From NCBI GenBank assembly GCA_020845495.1, contig JADLFM010000166.1:248001-312000 (forward strand): a stretch of DNA of 64,000 nucleotides, written 5' to 3'. Positions 28,843-37,472 of the stretch are shown here, in pieces. The notes below the pieces were generated by a model, which saw nothing but the letters and a program-made list of their open reading frames with translations, did not search any database and was not told the origin of the DNA. The DNA is from Chloroflexota bacterium (lineage in GTDB: Bacteria > Chloroflexota > UBA6077 > JACCZL01). The stretch's first letter is position 1, and each line of letters begins with the position of its first letter. A program made the position numbers and the translations under genes.

Positions 28843-29769
28843 TCACCGAGTCTGCGACATCACGAATTCGGCGATCTCAGCCATCGGCTGCGTCTTGAGC
28901 AGCAACGCCGAGTGATTGTCCGCGAAGTCGCCTGGATAGGGCTGCGTCTCGTTGTACTCCTTCCAGAGCGTACCGGTCTTGATGAACATCGTCTGCCGCT
29001 CGTCACCCAGCGCGCGCAGGAGAAGCGCCTGTCCGCCCGCGGCCTCGGTGAGTTGGGGGCAAATGTCTGGTGAGGTGTAGCGGTAGGCGCAGTCGACGGT
29101 GTTGCCGAACGAGCCGATCTTGTAGCCGAGCGCCGTCGCGGCCGTGCCCCGCTGCTCGGCGATGGCGAAACGATCTGGCGTGTCGCCGACCTCTGCCAGC
29201 CAGGCCACCATCGAGGGATCGGCGCAGCCGCTCGTCGCGGCCTGAGTGAATTCAACGGCCGCACGCCGCCCATTCACGCCGGCCATCGGCCCGCTGATGC
29301 TGATAATGCCGCTCAGGTTCTCCCAGGTGGCCGGGTCTTCGACGCCGCCCATGACCGCCCAGAGCGCCTGGGTCGCTACGAAGCCGCCGATGCCGTGCCC
29401 AACCAGGAAGACCTCGTTCGTGGGCCGGTTCGCCTTCAGGTCGGCCATCATCTGCCGGAGCGCCAGGAACGACGTCTTCGAGAAGCTCTCGCACATGCCG
29501 CCCGCGTTCGGATTCCAGGCGCCGTCTGGCCCGAACGTGCCGCCCGCGTATTGGAATTCGAGAATCTCCGAGTCTGGGAATCCGCGCATCGTCAACTGCT
29601 GGCGGAAGTTGTCCCAGGGCGTCTCACCGAGATTCCGCCCGATGCTCCCGAGCAGAACGATCGTCTTGCCTGGCAGATGGTTCGCCTGGGCAGTCGGCGC
29701 CCCGATGGCGCTCACCATGCTTCCCGTCGCAAACAGGCTCGTGAGGAGCACGACCAGCAGTCGTCGCAT
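28843..29769 (-). CDS. Secreted alpha/beta-hydrolase-fold protein lacking the nucleophile serine
   Basis: 308 residues. ATG at 29769 has GGGAGGG 6 nt upstream; longer in-frame starts add a Cys/Arg-rich, unlikely extension. Residues 1-29 are a Sec signal peptide ending A-Q-A. The body resembles lipases/PGAP1-like hydrolases, with the nucleophile elbow L-V-G-H-G126-I-G-G: the position normally held by Ser is Gly. A later L-G-D-E and N-H-S could be the acid and base of the triad. Probably catalytically dead, or with a different nucleophile. An 8-bp hairpin (29786-29804) sits just before the ribosome-binding site. Confidence 0.75.
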   Translation of the reverse strand: MRRLLVVLLTSLFATGSMVSAIGAPTAQANHLPGKTIVLLGSIGRNLGETPWDNFRQQLTMRGFPDSEILEFQYAGGTFGPDGAWNPNAGGMCESFSKTSFLALRQMMADLKANRPTNEVFLVGHGIGGFVATQALWAVMGGVEDPATWENLSGIISISGPMAGVNGRRAAVEFTQAATSGCADPSMVAWLAEVGDTPDRFAIAEQRGTAATALGYKIGSFGNTVDCAYRYTSPDICPQLTEAAGGQALLLRALGDERQTMFIKTGTLWKEYNETQPYPGDFADNHSALLLKTQPMAEIAEFVMSQTR

Positions 29770-29953
29770 CGACGTCCCTCCCCGCGGCAGCGCTCGGCGC
29801 TGCCCTCTCCGTACGCCCGTGGGCCTCATCCGGTGCCCGCCGGTGGAGCATACTAGCCGGCCGCCGCGCCGGCCTCCCACCATTTGACGGCCACCCACTG
29901 ATAGGGACGTAAGAGCGGGACAAACGGTGCGCGTCGATGTGTCAACTGGGCAA

Positions 29954-29983
29954 CAGACAGGATCGATCACCGCCCGCTATACT
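29954..29983 (+). promoter_or_regulatory. Candidate promoter of the leader-like/M50 operon
   Basis: CAGACA (29954-29959), 18 nt, TATACT (29978-29983), followed by CGGA. Predicted start near 29990, about 70 nt before the small gene. Confidence 0.5.
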
Positions 29984-30061
29984 CGGAGCGCGGACTCCTG
30001 AGGCGGGGCTGCCCTGCGTCGTTCTGGTCCGCTCGTGGTTAGCAGGCGCGGAGGGATGCAG

Positions 30062-30268
30062 ATGAGCCAGGCGGCGGTTGCCGAGATCCTCGGTCGCGCC
30101 CTTCGCGAGCGCGAGTTTAGCGCCCGACTGGATGCAGATGCCTCCGCCGTCCTGGCTGACTTCGACCTGACCGACGACGAGCGCGCGGCGATCCTGGCCG
30201 GCCTCGAGCGGCGCGGTGCCGCCGCGCGGCTGTGCGAGCGCCCGCGCAACGCGACCCGCCTCGTCTGA
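30062..30268 (+). CDS. Small helical leader-peptide-like protein (possible RiPP precursor)
   Basis: 68 residues. ATG at 30062 has GGAGGG 6 nt upstream; ATG 30056 directly abuts it. Residues 1-48 form an acidic helical region (M-S-Q-A-A-V-A-E-I-L-G-R-A-L, then F-x-x-R-L-x-A-D-A-x-A-V-L-A-D-F-D-L-T-D-D-E), the pattern of Nif11/Franean1_4349-type leader domains as I remember them. The last ~20 residues are basic with a single Cys. No double-Gly cleavage site is obvious. The next gene, 28 nt downstream, encodes an RRE-like domain, which supports a precursor role. Function is inference. Confidence 0.6.
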   Translation: MSQAAVAEILGRALREREFSARLDADASAVLADFDLTDDERAAILAGLERRGAAARLCERPRNATRLV

Positions 30269-30296
30269 CGGCACACGCCTGCCTGGATCGGCGATC

Positions 30297-32555
30297 GTGT
30301 CGACGCCGGCGATCCGCCCGACCCACGGACCAGCCGGAGACGACCTCTGGAGCGGCCTCAGGCGGGGACTCGAAGTTCGGGACCACAGTTCGGAACCTCG
30401 ACGTCCAGCCGTGTGGCACGGGCTCGTCGACCGTCTGGATCTTGGCGCCTATGTCCCTCGCCCGTCGCCTGGTGTCGAGGCTCGCCAACTTCACGACCGG
30501 GCCGGTGACGCCTACTGGGTGCTACGCAGCCCCGGCTTGCGCTACGCGCGTCTCGACGAGATCGACTACCGGCTGTGGCTGCGCATGGACGGTGAACGCT
30601 CCATCCAGCAGATCGCACTGGCGCATTTCGTCGAACATGGCGGCTTCGTCGTCGAGCGGCTCGCCCGCCTCGTCGCCGAACTTCGTGCCCACGGCATGCT
30701 TGGCCGTGCTCCGACCGACCTGTTCGCCTCCCTGGAGCGTCGTCAGGCCGCCCGGTCGCATTGGCGACGCGCGCGGGGTCTCGTCGCGCGCCTCGCGGCC
30801 GTGCAGCTCGTCCGATTCCGTCATGCAGATGCGTTCTTCAGCCTGTTCTATCGGCACGGTGGGCACGTGCTGTTCAGCCGGCCGGCGAACGTTCTCTGGG
30901 CGCTCGTCATCGTGGTTGGACTGGTCGTCTGGTGGCGGCAGATCCTGCTCGCCGAGCACGCCCTGTTCCAGACCAACGGCTCGTACACGCTCGGGCTCAT
31001 CACCCTGGCGGTCCTCGACGTCGCGGGTATCGTGCTGCACGAGGTGGCCCAGGGGCTAGCCATCAAGCGCCACGGCTGCCGAGTCAACGGCGCCGGTGTC
31101 ATGCTCTTCTACGGCGTGCCGGTGCCGTACGTGGAGACCTCCGACATCTGGATGGCGGATCGCCGGGGGCGGATGGCCGTGTCCTGGGCAGGCCCGTGTG
31201 CCATGCTCGTCCTGGGCGGCACGCTGGCCATCATGGCGACCCCGCTCGACGGCATGGAAATGGGCGCGTTTCTGTTCAAGGCGGCGTCGATCTGGCTCGC
31301 GAACGCGCTGTTCAACCTGCTGCCGATCCTCAACCTCGACGGCTACTTCCTGCTCGCCGATTACCTCGATATGCCGGCACTGCGCGCTAACGCCGTGGCC
31401 TTCGTGCGGGGCGTGCTGTGGGAGCGGCTGCGGCGCCGTGTTGGCCTGACCCGCGAGGAGCAGATCTACACTGCGTTCGGCCTGGGATCCGGCGCGATCG
31501 TCGCCTTGATCCCGGTCGCGATCCTCGAGGCGCGCGATCTGCGCTACGCAAGTTCGCTCGCCGAGTTGTGGGCGCGCCCCGATCCGGGCGGTCAGGCGAT
31601 GGCGGCCGGCATGGCACTGATGTTCCTCGGGCCGGCCGCCCTGACCCTGGGTTCGGAGATTCTGTGCCCCATTCGAGTGGCTGTCCGATTTGGGGTGCAG
31701 CGCTGGCGCCAGGCACGCGGCGAAGCAGCCCGCGAGTACATCGAGGCGCTGGCCGGACTTCCCTTCCTGAGCGGTGTAGCCCGTCACGACCTGGTCAGCA
31801 TCGCGGGCCACCTCCAGCCCGAGGAGCCGATCCGAGGTGAGGTCGTGATTCGTCAGGGAGCACCCGGCGACCGGTTCTTCGTGGTGGTCGAGGGTCGCCT
31901 GTCGGTCACCCGCACCACGTCGGCCGGCGTGGTCGAGCGCCTCGCTGTCCTCGGGCCTGGGGACTACGTCGGGGAGGCGGCGCTCATCGCCGACGTCCCG
32001 CGAACGGCTAGCGTCATCGCGGAGACTCCGAGTCGTCTGCTCAGTCTGGACGCCGGCCATTTTCGACGCTGGCTCCAGGGGCGTTTGGACCTGGATGAGG
32101 CCGTTCACCGTAGCCTCGCCGATCGGGCGCGCCTCTCGGCGTTGCCACTCTTCGCGGACTGCGGGCCGGCCGAACTGGATCGGCTGGCGGCGCGCATGCT
32201 GGTGACCCGCTATCTCAGCGGCGACGTCATCATTCGGCAAGGCGAGCCGGGTGACCGCTTCTACCTGATTGTCGACGGGCGCGCTGAGGTCGTAGTGGAG
32301 TACGATGGTGAATCCCGGCAGGTAGCGGTGCTGACGGTGGGCGACTTCTTCGGCGAACTTGCCCTCCTCGACAGTGCTCCGCGCTCGGCGACCGTGCGGG
32401 CAGTGACCCCAGTCGAGGCGTATACCCTCGATACGTCGGATTTTCACGGGTTGCTTGGAGAACTGCCGGCGAGTAGCGCCATCCAGCAAGTTGCCTCTGA
32501 CCGTGCCCAGCAGAATGCGCTTGCCTTCGGCGACACCGCACCGGGCAGCCCGTAG
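30297..32555 (+). CDS. RRE/PqqD-like + M50-type membrane core + two cyclic-nucleotide-binding domains
   Basis: 752 residues from GTG 30297 (weak ribosome site; the frame extends to 30216). Residues about 60-140 resemble PqqD-like peptide-recognition domains (Y-W-V-L-R-S-P-G-L-R-Y-A-R-L-D). Residues about 195-470 are polytopic and resemble S2P/M50 peptidases of the peptide-maturation type, but the HExxH motif is H248-E-V-A-Q252; the downstream L-N-L-D348-G-Y is kept. Residues about 490-605 and 615-740 are two CNB domains, each keeping G-E-[AL]-A-L and P-R-[ST]-A. Suggests a nucleotide-gated membrane protein handling a peptide, perhaps the small upstream product. No close named family. Confidence 0.8.
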   Translation: MSTPAIRPTHGPAGDDLWSGLRRGLEVRDHSSEPRRPAVWHGLVDRLDLGAYVPRPSPGVEARQLHDRAGDAYWVLRSPGLRYARLDEIDYRLWLRMDGERSIQQIALAHFVEHGGFVVERLARLVAELRAHGMLGRAPTDLFASLERRQAARSHWRRARGLVARLAAVQLVRFRHADAFFSLFYRHGGHVLFSRPANVLWALVIVVGLVVWWRQILLAEHALFQTNGSYTLGLITLAVLDVAGIVLHEVAQGLAIKRHGCRVNGAGVMLFYGVPVPYVETSDIWMADRRGRMAVSWAGPCAMLVLGGTLAIMATPLDGMEMGAFLFKAASIWLANALFNLLPILNLDGYFLLADYLDMPALRANAVAFVRGVLWERLRRRVGLTREEQIYTAFGLGSGAIVALIPVAILEARDLRYASSLAELWARPDPGGQAMAAGMALMFLGPAALTLGSEILCPIRVAVRFGVQRWRQARGEAAREYIEALAGLPFLSGVARHDLVSIAGHLQPEEPIRGEVVIRQGAPGDRFFVVVEGRLSVTRTTSAGVVERLAVLGPGDYVGEAALIADVPRTASVIAETPSRLLSLDAGHFRRWLQGRLDLDEAVHRSLADRARLSALPLFADCGPAELDRLAARMLVTRYLSGDVIIRQGEPGDRFYLIVDGRAEVVVEYDGESRQVAVLTVGDFFGELALLDSAPRSATVRAVTPVEAYTLDTSDFHGLLGELPASSAIQQVASDRAQQNALAFGDTAPGSP

Positions 32556-32668
32556 CAACTCGCGGTCGGACATGTGCAGGCGCCCCAGGAGTTGCGATAA
32601 CGGGCGCTCCACCGCCCCTCCTCCGGTATCCTACGGCGAGCACCGACGGGGACGAAGGGAGGCTGCTG

Positions 32669-33757
32669 GTGGCAACCGCAATCGCCGCGACCTCCGCGCT
32701 CGGCGCGGACCAGCTCAGGATCTATCGCCTGATGCTGCTCACTCGCGCACTCGACGACCGGGTCGCGGCCCTCTCTCACCAGGGCAGGGTTGGCATCTCG
32801 GCTACGGCGCGCGGTCACGAAGCAGCGCAAGTCGCGAGCGCGAGCGTGCTTCGGCCGGGCACGGACGTCGTGTTGCCGTACTACCGCGATATCGGCGTTG
32901 CGTTGACGCTCGGGATCACGCCCCAGGAGATCTTGCTCGGCGCGCTCGATAAGGCGGCCGATCCGTTCTCCGGTGCGAAGCAGATGCCGTTTCACTTTAC
33001 GTCGCCACGCTTGCGTATGCCGACGCCCTCCACATCGATCGCGACCCAGATCCCGCACGCCGTTGGCGCGGCGCTCGCCTGCAAGCTCCGCCACGAAGAT
33101 GCCGTCACGGTGGTCTACTTCGGCGAGGGCGCGACCAGCAAGGGCGACTTTCATGAGGCGCTGAGCTTCGCGGCGATTCACCGGCTGCCGGTTATCTTCT
33201 TCTGTGAGAACAATCAGTACGCTATCTCCGTCCCCGTGGCGCGTCAGATCCCGGTAGCACAGGTTGCAGACCGAGCCCGCGGCTACGGCATTCCCGGCGA
33301 GCGCTGTGACGGCATGAGCGTCGAGGACGTCTATGCCACGACCAGCCGCGCCGTGCAGCGTGCGCGACGCGGGGAGGGGCCGACGCTGATCGAGGCCCTG
33401 GTGTACCGCCTCGGACCGCACACCAGCCACGATGACGACTCGCGCTACCGCAGCCGCGATGAGGTTGCCGCCTGGGAAGCGCGGGAGCCAATCGCTCGCC
33501 TGCGCGGCGAACTGTTCGGGTGCGGCCTGCTCGACGAGACCGCCGACCGAGCGCTCGTGTCGGACGTGCGAGCAGACATCGAAGCTGCTCTTCGCGCTGC
33601 TGAAGCCGCCGCGCCGCCCGACCGGATCAGCGCCTTTCGCCAGGTACTGGCGGATGTGACCGTACCGGATCCGTTTGCGGACGGGCGAGCAAGCGGCGAC
33701 CGATCGGCGCGCCGCACCAGCAGCGAGGGCATTGGTGCGACCGGAGTTGGGCGGTGA
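32669..33757 (+). CDS. Thiamine-diphosphate dehydrogenase E1 component, alpha subunit
   Basis: 362 residues. Alpha subunit of a pyruvate/branched-chain 2-oxoacid dehydrogenase-type E1. The ThDP motif G-E-G-A-T-S-K-G-D-F ... E-N-N-Q-Y-A-I-S and the phosphorylation-loop-like Y-R-L-G-P-H-T-S-H-D-D block are intact. The branched-chain (BkdA) type seems closest because of the Y-Y-R-D segment and A-x-x-A-L-x-L-G. No E1-beta, E2 or E3 gene is adjacent, which is unusual. GTG start with AAGGGAGG 6 nt upstream. Its stop overlaps the next start. Confidence 0.9.
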   Translation: MATAIAATSALGADQLRIYRLMLLTRALDDRVAALSHQGRVGISATARGHEAAQVASASVLRPGTDVVLPYYRDIGVALTLGITPQEILLGALDKAADPFSGAKQMPFHFTSPRLRMPTPSTSIATQIPHAVGAALACKLRHEDAVTVVYFGEGATSKGDFHEALSFAAIHRLPVIFFCENNQYAISVPVARQIPVAQVADRARGYGIPGERCDGMSVEDVYATTSRAVQRARRGEGPTLIEALVYRLGPHTSHDDDSRYRSRDEVAAWEAREPIARLRGELFGCGLLDETADRALVSDVRADIEAALRAAEAAAPPDRISAFRQVLADVTVPDPFADGRASGDRSARRTSSEGIGATGVGR

Positions 33758-35283
33758 CGGTGGCGAGCCGTCGCCCTTCGATGACCGAGCGTGGCCCGAT
33801 TACCTGGGTACGCGCCCACCCGGATCTCGTCGCCATGCTGCTAATCGTGCTAGTCGCGCTCACACTCCGAGGGGCATTCGCCTTTCGGGTGCCGGCCTTC
33901 GTGACCAAGGACAGCATCGAGTACGTCGAGCCGGCCCTGGATCTCGTCGACGGCGAGCCGTTTGTGTTGGCGCAGCGGCGCACACCCGCGTATCCGCTCT
34001 TCATGGCCCTGGCGATGAGCGTCTTCGGGCGCGACCTGCTCGGGATCACCCTCGCTCAGCACCTGCTCGGGGTGGGCACGGCGGTCGTCACGTATGGCAT
34101 CGGGCGGCTGGCGTTCGGGCGAGCAGCCGGCCTCATCGGCGGCCTGCTTGCGGCGCTGTCCAGTCCGCTGCTGATCTACGAGCACTACCTGATCACCGAG
34201 AGCGTCTTCACGTTCTGTCTGACCCTCGCGATCTTCCTGTTCGTGGCCGGGCTTCAAAGCCGACGCTTCGCGTGGTTTACCCTAGGCGGGCTCGCGCTCG
34301 GTATGGCCGCCCTCACCCGCCCGGTCGGCCAGGCGATCCTGCTCGTCCTGCCGTTCGCCTTTGTACCGGTGCTTCGGCGCTGGCGCCCCACCCTCGCCGC
34401 CGTCGCACTGGCTGTGGCCGGCTTCGCCCTACTCGTCATCCCCTGGACGATCCGCAATCAACTCGTCTACGGCACGGCAAGCGCCGCCAGTATGGGACGC
34501 TTCTTGATGTCGCGGTCGGTCAAGCACGAGCGTAACTTTGTCTTTTATGACAAGGAGATCGGAGCGTATTCGGGCGAGCCGCCGGCCCGCACGCGGGCGC
34601 GCCAGATCGCTCAGGAAGTGACCGACAAACGCCCCGAACCAGGCCAGGTGTTCCAGCGTATCCGCGACGAACTTGGTTTGACCGAGGCCCAAACCGACGC
34701 GATGATGAAAGACATCGCCCTGGAGGCGATCCTGCGCGATCCCGGGCTGTGGGTGCACGGCACGCTCGGGATGTTCGTCGAGTTGCTGGACGGCGCCCCA
34801 AAGGAAGAGAGCGTCCGCTGGCACCTTGGCGTACACGATCAACCGCGCGTGACGAATCAGTGGGGCCGCTTCGCGTACCTGCTCGACCAGACCGGCCCCG
34901 ACGACATCCGGGGCTTGAACGAAGCGGAGCGGCTGGGCCAGATCTTTCGCCCGACGCGGGTGTCCTGGTGGATCGTCGGACTGGGGTTGCTTGGCGCACT
35001 CGGAGCGGCGGCACGGCCGCATCAGCGGGCCGGGTTACTCCTGTTCCTGGTGGTCTACGCCCTCGTTGTCGCCAGTGTGTCACTCGTCGGCGAGGTGCCC
35101 CGCTACCGCTATCCGATCGACCCGCTGACGTACACTCTGGCGGCGGCCGGCCTTTCGACCCTGACGACGCTCGTACTGGCCGGATGGCGGCGCTTGCGCG
35201 TGCAGCCGGCACTCCTTTCGAGGCAACAGAGTCAGGGAATGGGGGGCACCCAGAGTACGCAGCCGGCCAGTCAGCGCCGCTAG
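33754..35283 (+). CDS. GT39/ArnT-like membrane glycosyltransferase
   Basis: 509 residues, about 11-12 hydrophobic helices, GTG start overlapping the E1-alpha stop (GTGA). The first external loop has K-D-S-I-E-Y, matching the acidic catalytic loop of protein O-mannosyltransferase/ArnT enzymes, and R-R-T-P-A-Y-P-L-F follows. A soluble loop lies at about 245-375. Would transfer a sugar from polyprenyl phosphate to an envelope acceptor. The link to the E1-alpha gene may only be transcriptional. Confidence 0.8.
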   Translation: MTVASRRPSMTERGPITWVRAHPDLVAMLLIVLVALTLRGAFAFRVPAFVTKDSIEYVEPALDLVDGEPFVLAQRRTPAYPLFMALAMSVFGRDLLGITLAQHLLGVGTAVVTYGIGRLAFGRAAGLIGGLLAALSSPLLIYEHYLITESVFTFCLTLAIFLFVAGLQSRRFAWFTLGGLALGMAALTRPVGQAILLVLPFAFVPVLRRWRPTLAAVALAVAGFALLVIPWTIRNQLVYGTASAASMGRFLMSRSVKHERNFVFYDKEIGAYSGEPPARTRARQIAQEVTDKRPEPGQVFQRIRDELGLTEAQTDAMMKDIALEAILRDPGLWVHGTLGMFVELLDGAPKEESVRWHLGVHDQPRVTNQWGRFAYLLDQTGPDDIRGLNEAERLGQIFRPTRVSWWIVGLGLLGALGAAARPHQRAGLLLFLVVYALVVASVSLVGEVPRYRYPIDPLTYTLAAAGLSTLTTLVLAGWRRLRVQPALLSRQQSQGMGGTQSTQPASQRR

Positions 35284-35450
35284 CGCGGTCGGCGGGCACA
35301 ACTCGGAGTCCGGGTGGCATAGCTCCGAGAGTCGGCGCATGAGGGGACCGTCGTCCGGCCGATGGAAGGTGCGCTCGGCCAGATCCTCGTGCATGCGGCC
35401 GGGCGCATCGCCCAGGCGTTGGGAGTGGGAAAGCGCGGCCGCCACGGGTG

Positions 35451-37391
35451 TCAGCGTTGCTCGATCTGCACTCCATCGAACCAGACCTCGCCGGCCGACG
35501 TGCCGTCGACGACGGCACAGGCGAGGCCCGCGCCGGCAGTACCCGCCTCGAACGGCACCTGCACCTCCGACCAATCGGCCGTGCCAGTCGGGAGCGCCGC
35601 ACGGCTCACCTGCCAATCGGGACCGGCCGCGACTCGGACGTTGGGGTTCGCGTTGTCGCGCGTCTTCACCCAGGCCGACCAGATGTAGCTACCGTCAGTT
35701 TCGAAGGCGGCTTCACGGCAGAGGCCGCCCTGCGCCAGTCCGCTGGGCACGTGCAGCGAACGAGCGCCGTGGTGGACGTTCGCGGCGTCGGTCTCCAGGT
35801 CACCCCATGCCTGTCCCTGGACGGCTGGCTGCCAGCCCCAGGGGAGCTCGAAGGACGGATTGCCCGGCTCGATCACGTCGGGTGTGACGAAGAGCATGCC
35901 GCTCCGCCCAGGGAGTGTGAAGCGGCGCACGAGTTGAGCGTCGAGGCTGACGAGCGGGCCGCCGGACAGGTCGACGGTGTACGGCGTATCGCCGTTGTTC
36001 CAGACGACCAGCGCCCGCTCGAACTGTCGTTGAAACACGTTGTCGGCAGCCTCCACGCTCTCGCCCGTCGGCTGACCAATCGGCAGATCCCACTCCTTGA
36101 AGAAGGCTGCACTGTGGAACTGCGGGCTCTCGGGCGTGGGCGTGTAATAGGCCAGATACGTCCGGTCGTGCCCCATCAGGTTGAGGAACGCCGCGAGGTA
36201 GTAGCGGGCGTCGTGAAGCTGCTCCTGACGTGTCATCTGACTGAAGCAGTCGGGCGCGGCTGGGTGCGCGCAGTTGATGTTCGAGTTCACGACCAATACC
36301 AGTTGCTTCCCGAGGCGCCGCGTCACCTCCGTGACCTCGGCCCACTGGCTCTCGCGCGTGATCGGCGACCCGTTGCGGGCGCCCGACACGGCTTGCCAGA
36401 GCGTCGAACGAGGGCCAATCGGGTCTTCGACGATCAGTCCATCCGCGTAGCGGAGCGCCTGTTCGAGGAACGGGCCGTCACGCATATCGGTGTTGATCCA
36501 GATGGTCGTGCCGGGTGGCACGGCAGCGCGAACGGCCGCGAGCGTCTCGATGAGGGAATCCGGCCAAGCGCGCGTCACTGTCTCATCGATCAGTGAGGCT
36601 TCTTCAGCACGCGCGAGCGGCCGTTCCATCACCCCATCCACCAGGAAGCCCTGCATGCCTGACGCGTCGAGCGTACGAGCGAAGTAGCGGGCGATGTAAT
36701 CGCGCCAGCCTGCGTTGCCGACGTTCATGACGCGCTTGGCATTCGGTGGATCGTTCACGAGCAGCGCGCGGTTGTCGCTGGTGTTGCCTCCGGCCCGCTT
36801 GTGGAGGAAGAAATCCTCGTGGTGCTGGTCCAGGTCGTGGAAAGCCGCGTGCATGAGGCCGAGTGTGGTGACCAGCCCGTAGCCCACGAAAGCCAGGTCC
36901 GGCCGCCGGGCGCGCAGCGCGTCAGATAGCTGACGTACGGCCGAGACGTCGAACTCGACGGTCGCGCACTCCTCGAAGAGCAACGGCGCGTTGCTCCGAG
37001 CCAGGAACGCCACTTCGGCCTCGTCGACGATCTCGGTCTTGCGTGGGCCGTAGCGCTGGCAGGCGGGAGTGAGGATCACCGGGATGTCGGCGTTCGGAGC
37101 GCTCTTGGTCGTCCAGGCGTCGCCGAAGGCGTTGTAGTAGCGCTCCGATGGATCGGCCTGCCGGTCGGCCGGCTGGAGCCGGAGAGTCAGCGGCCGGTAC
37201 TGGTCGACGACAGCCGCCGGAAGCGGGCGCCCGTTGCTGTGGGTGCTGGGTGGGCGTATCGCGGTGCACGCCGCGGCGCTCGCGGCCAGCGCAACCAATG
37301 ACACCAGCAACCCGAAGAATGGGCCGCTCCGCCGCGGACGCGACGGCGCCCGAGCGGTGCTGAGCGAGCGATTTAGCCAGGGCGCGAACAT
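35451..37391 (-). CDS. Putative lipoprotein glycoside hydrolase with C-terminal carbohydrate-binding domain
   Basis: 646 residues. A hydrophobic N-terminus (about 24-41) runs into C42 in a permissive lipobox (A-A-A-C), so it may be lipid-anchored. Residues about 80-420 look like a TIM-barrel glycosidase of the putative glycoside hydrolase type, with F-L-V-D-G-V, W-I-N-T-D and D-G-L-I-V-E-D-P-I as acidic strand ends. Residues about 500-646 resemble a CBM4/9-like jelly roll (N-P-S-F-E-L-P ... W-S-A-W-V-K-T). Substrate unknown; convergent with the GT39-like gene. Confidence 0.7.
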   Translation of the reverse strand: MFAPWLNRSLSTARAPSRPRRSGPFFGLLVSLVALAASAAACTAIRPPSTHSNGRPLPAAVVDQYRPLTLRLQPADRQADPSERYYNAFGDAWTTKSAPNADIPVILTPACQRYGPRKTEIVDEAEVAFLARSNAPLLFEECATVEFDVSAVRQLSDALRARRPDLAFVGYGLVTTLGLMHAAFHDLDQHHEDFFLHKRAGGNTSDNRALLVNDPPNAKRVMNVGNAGWRDYIARYFARTLDASGMQGFLVDGVMERPLARAEEASLIDETVTRAWPDSLIETLAAVRAAVPPGTTIWINTDMRDGPFLEQALRYADGLIVEDPIGPRSTLWQAVSGARNGSPITRESQWAEVTEVTRRLGKQLVLVVNSNINCAHPAAPDCFSQMTRQEQLHDARYYLAAFLNLMGHDRTYLAYYTPTPESPQFHSAAFFKEWDLPIGQPTGESVEAADNVFQRQFERALVVWNNGDTPYTVDLSGGPLVSLDAQLVRRFTLPGRSGMLFVTPDVIEPGNPSFELPWGWQPAVQGQAWGDLETDAANVHHGARSLHVPSGLAQGGLCREAAFETDGSYIWSAWVKTRDNANPNVRVAAGPDWQVSRAALPTGTADWSEVQVPFEAGTAGAGLACAVVDGTSAGEVWFDGVQIEQR

Positions 37392-37472
37392 CGCGGCGAA
37401 GGATACCAGAGGCGTGCGGCGGCATCCCTCGGATTCGACCCCGGCGCGGCTGCCAGAACCGGTCGCGTTCAG

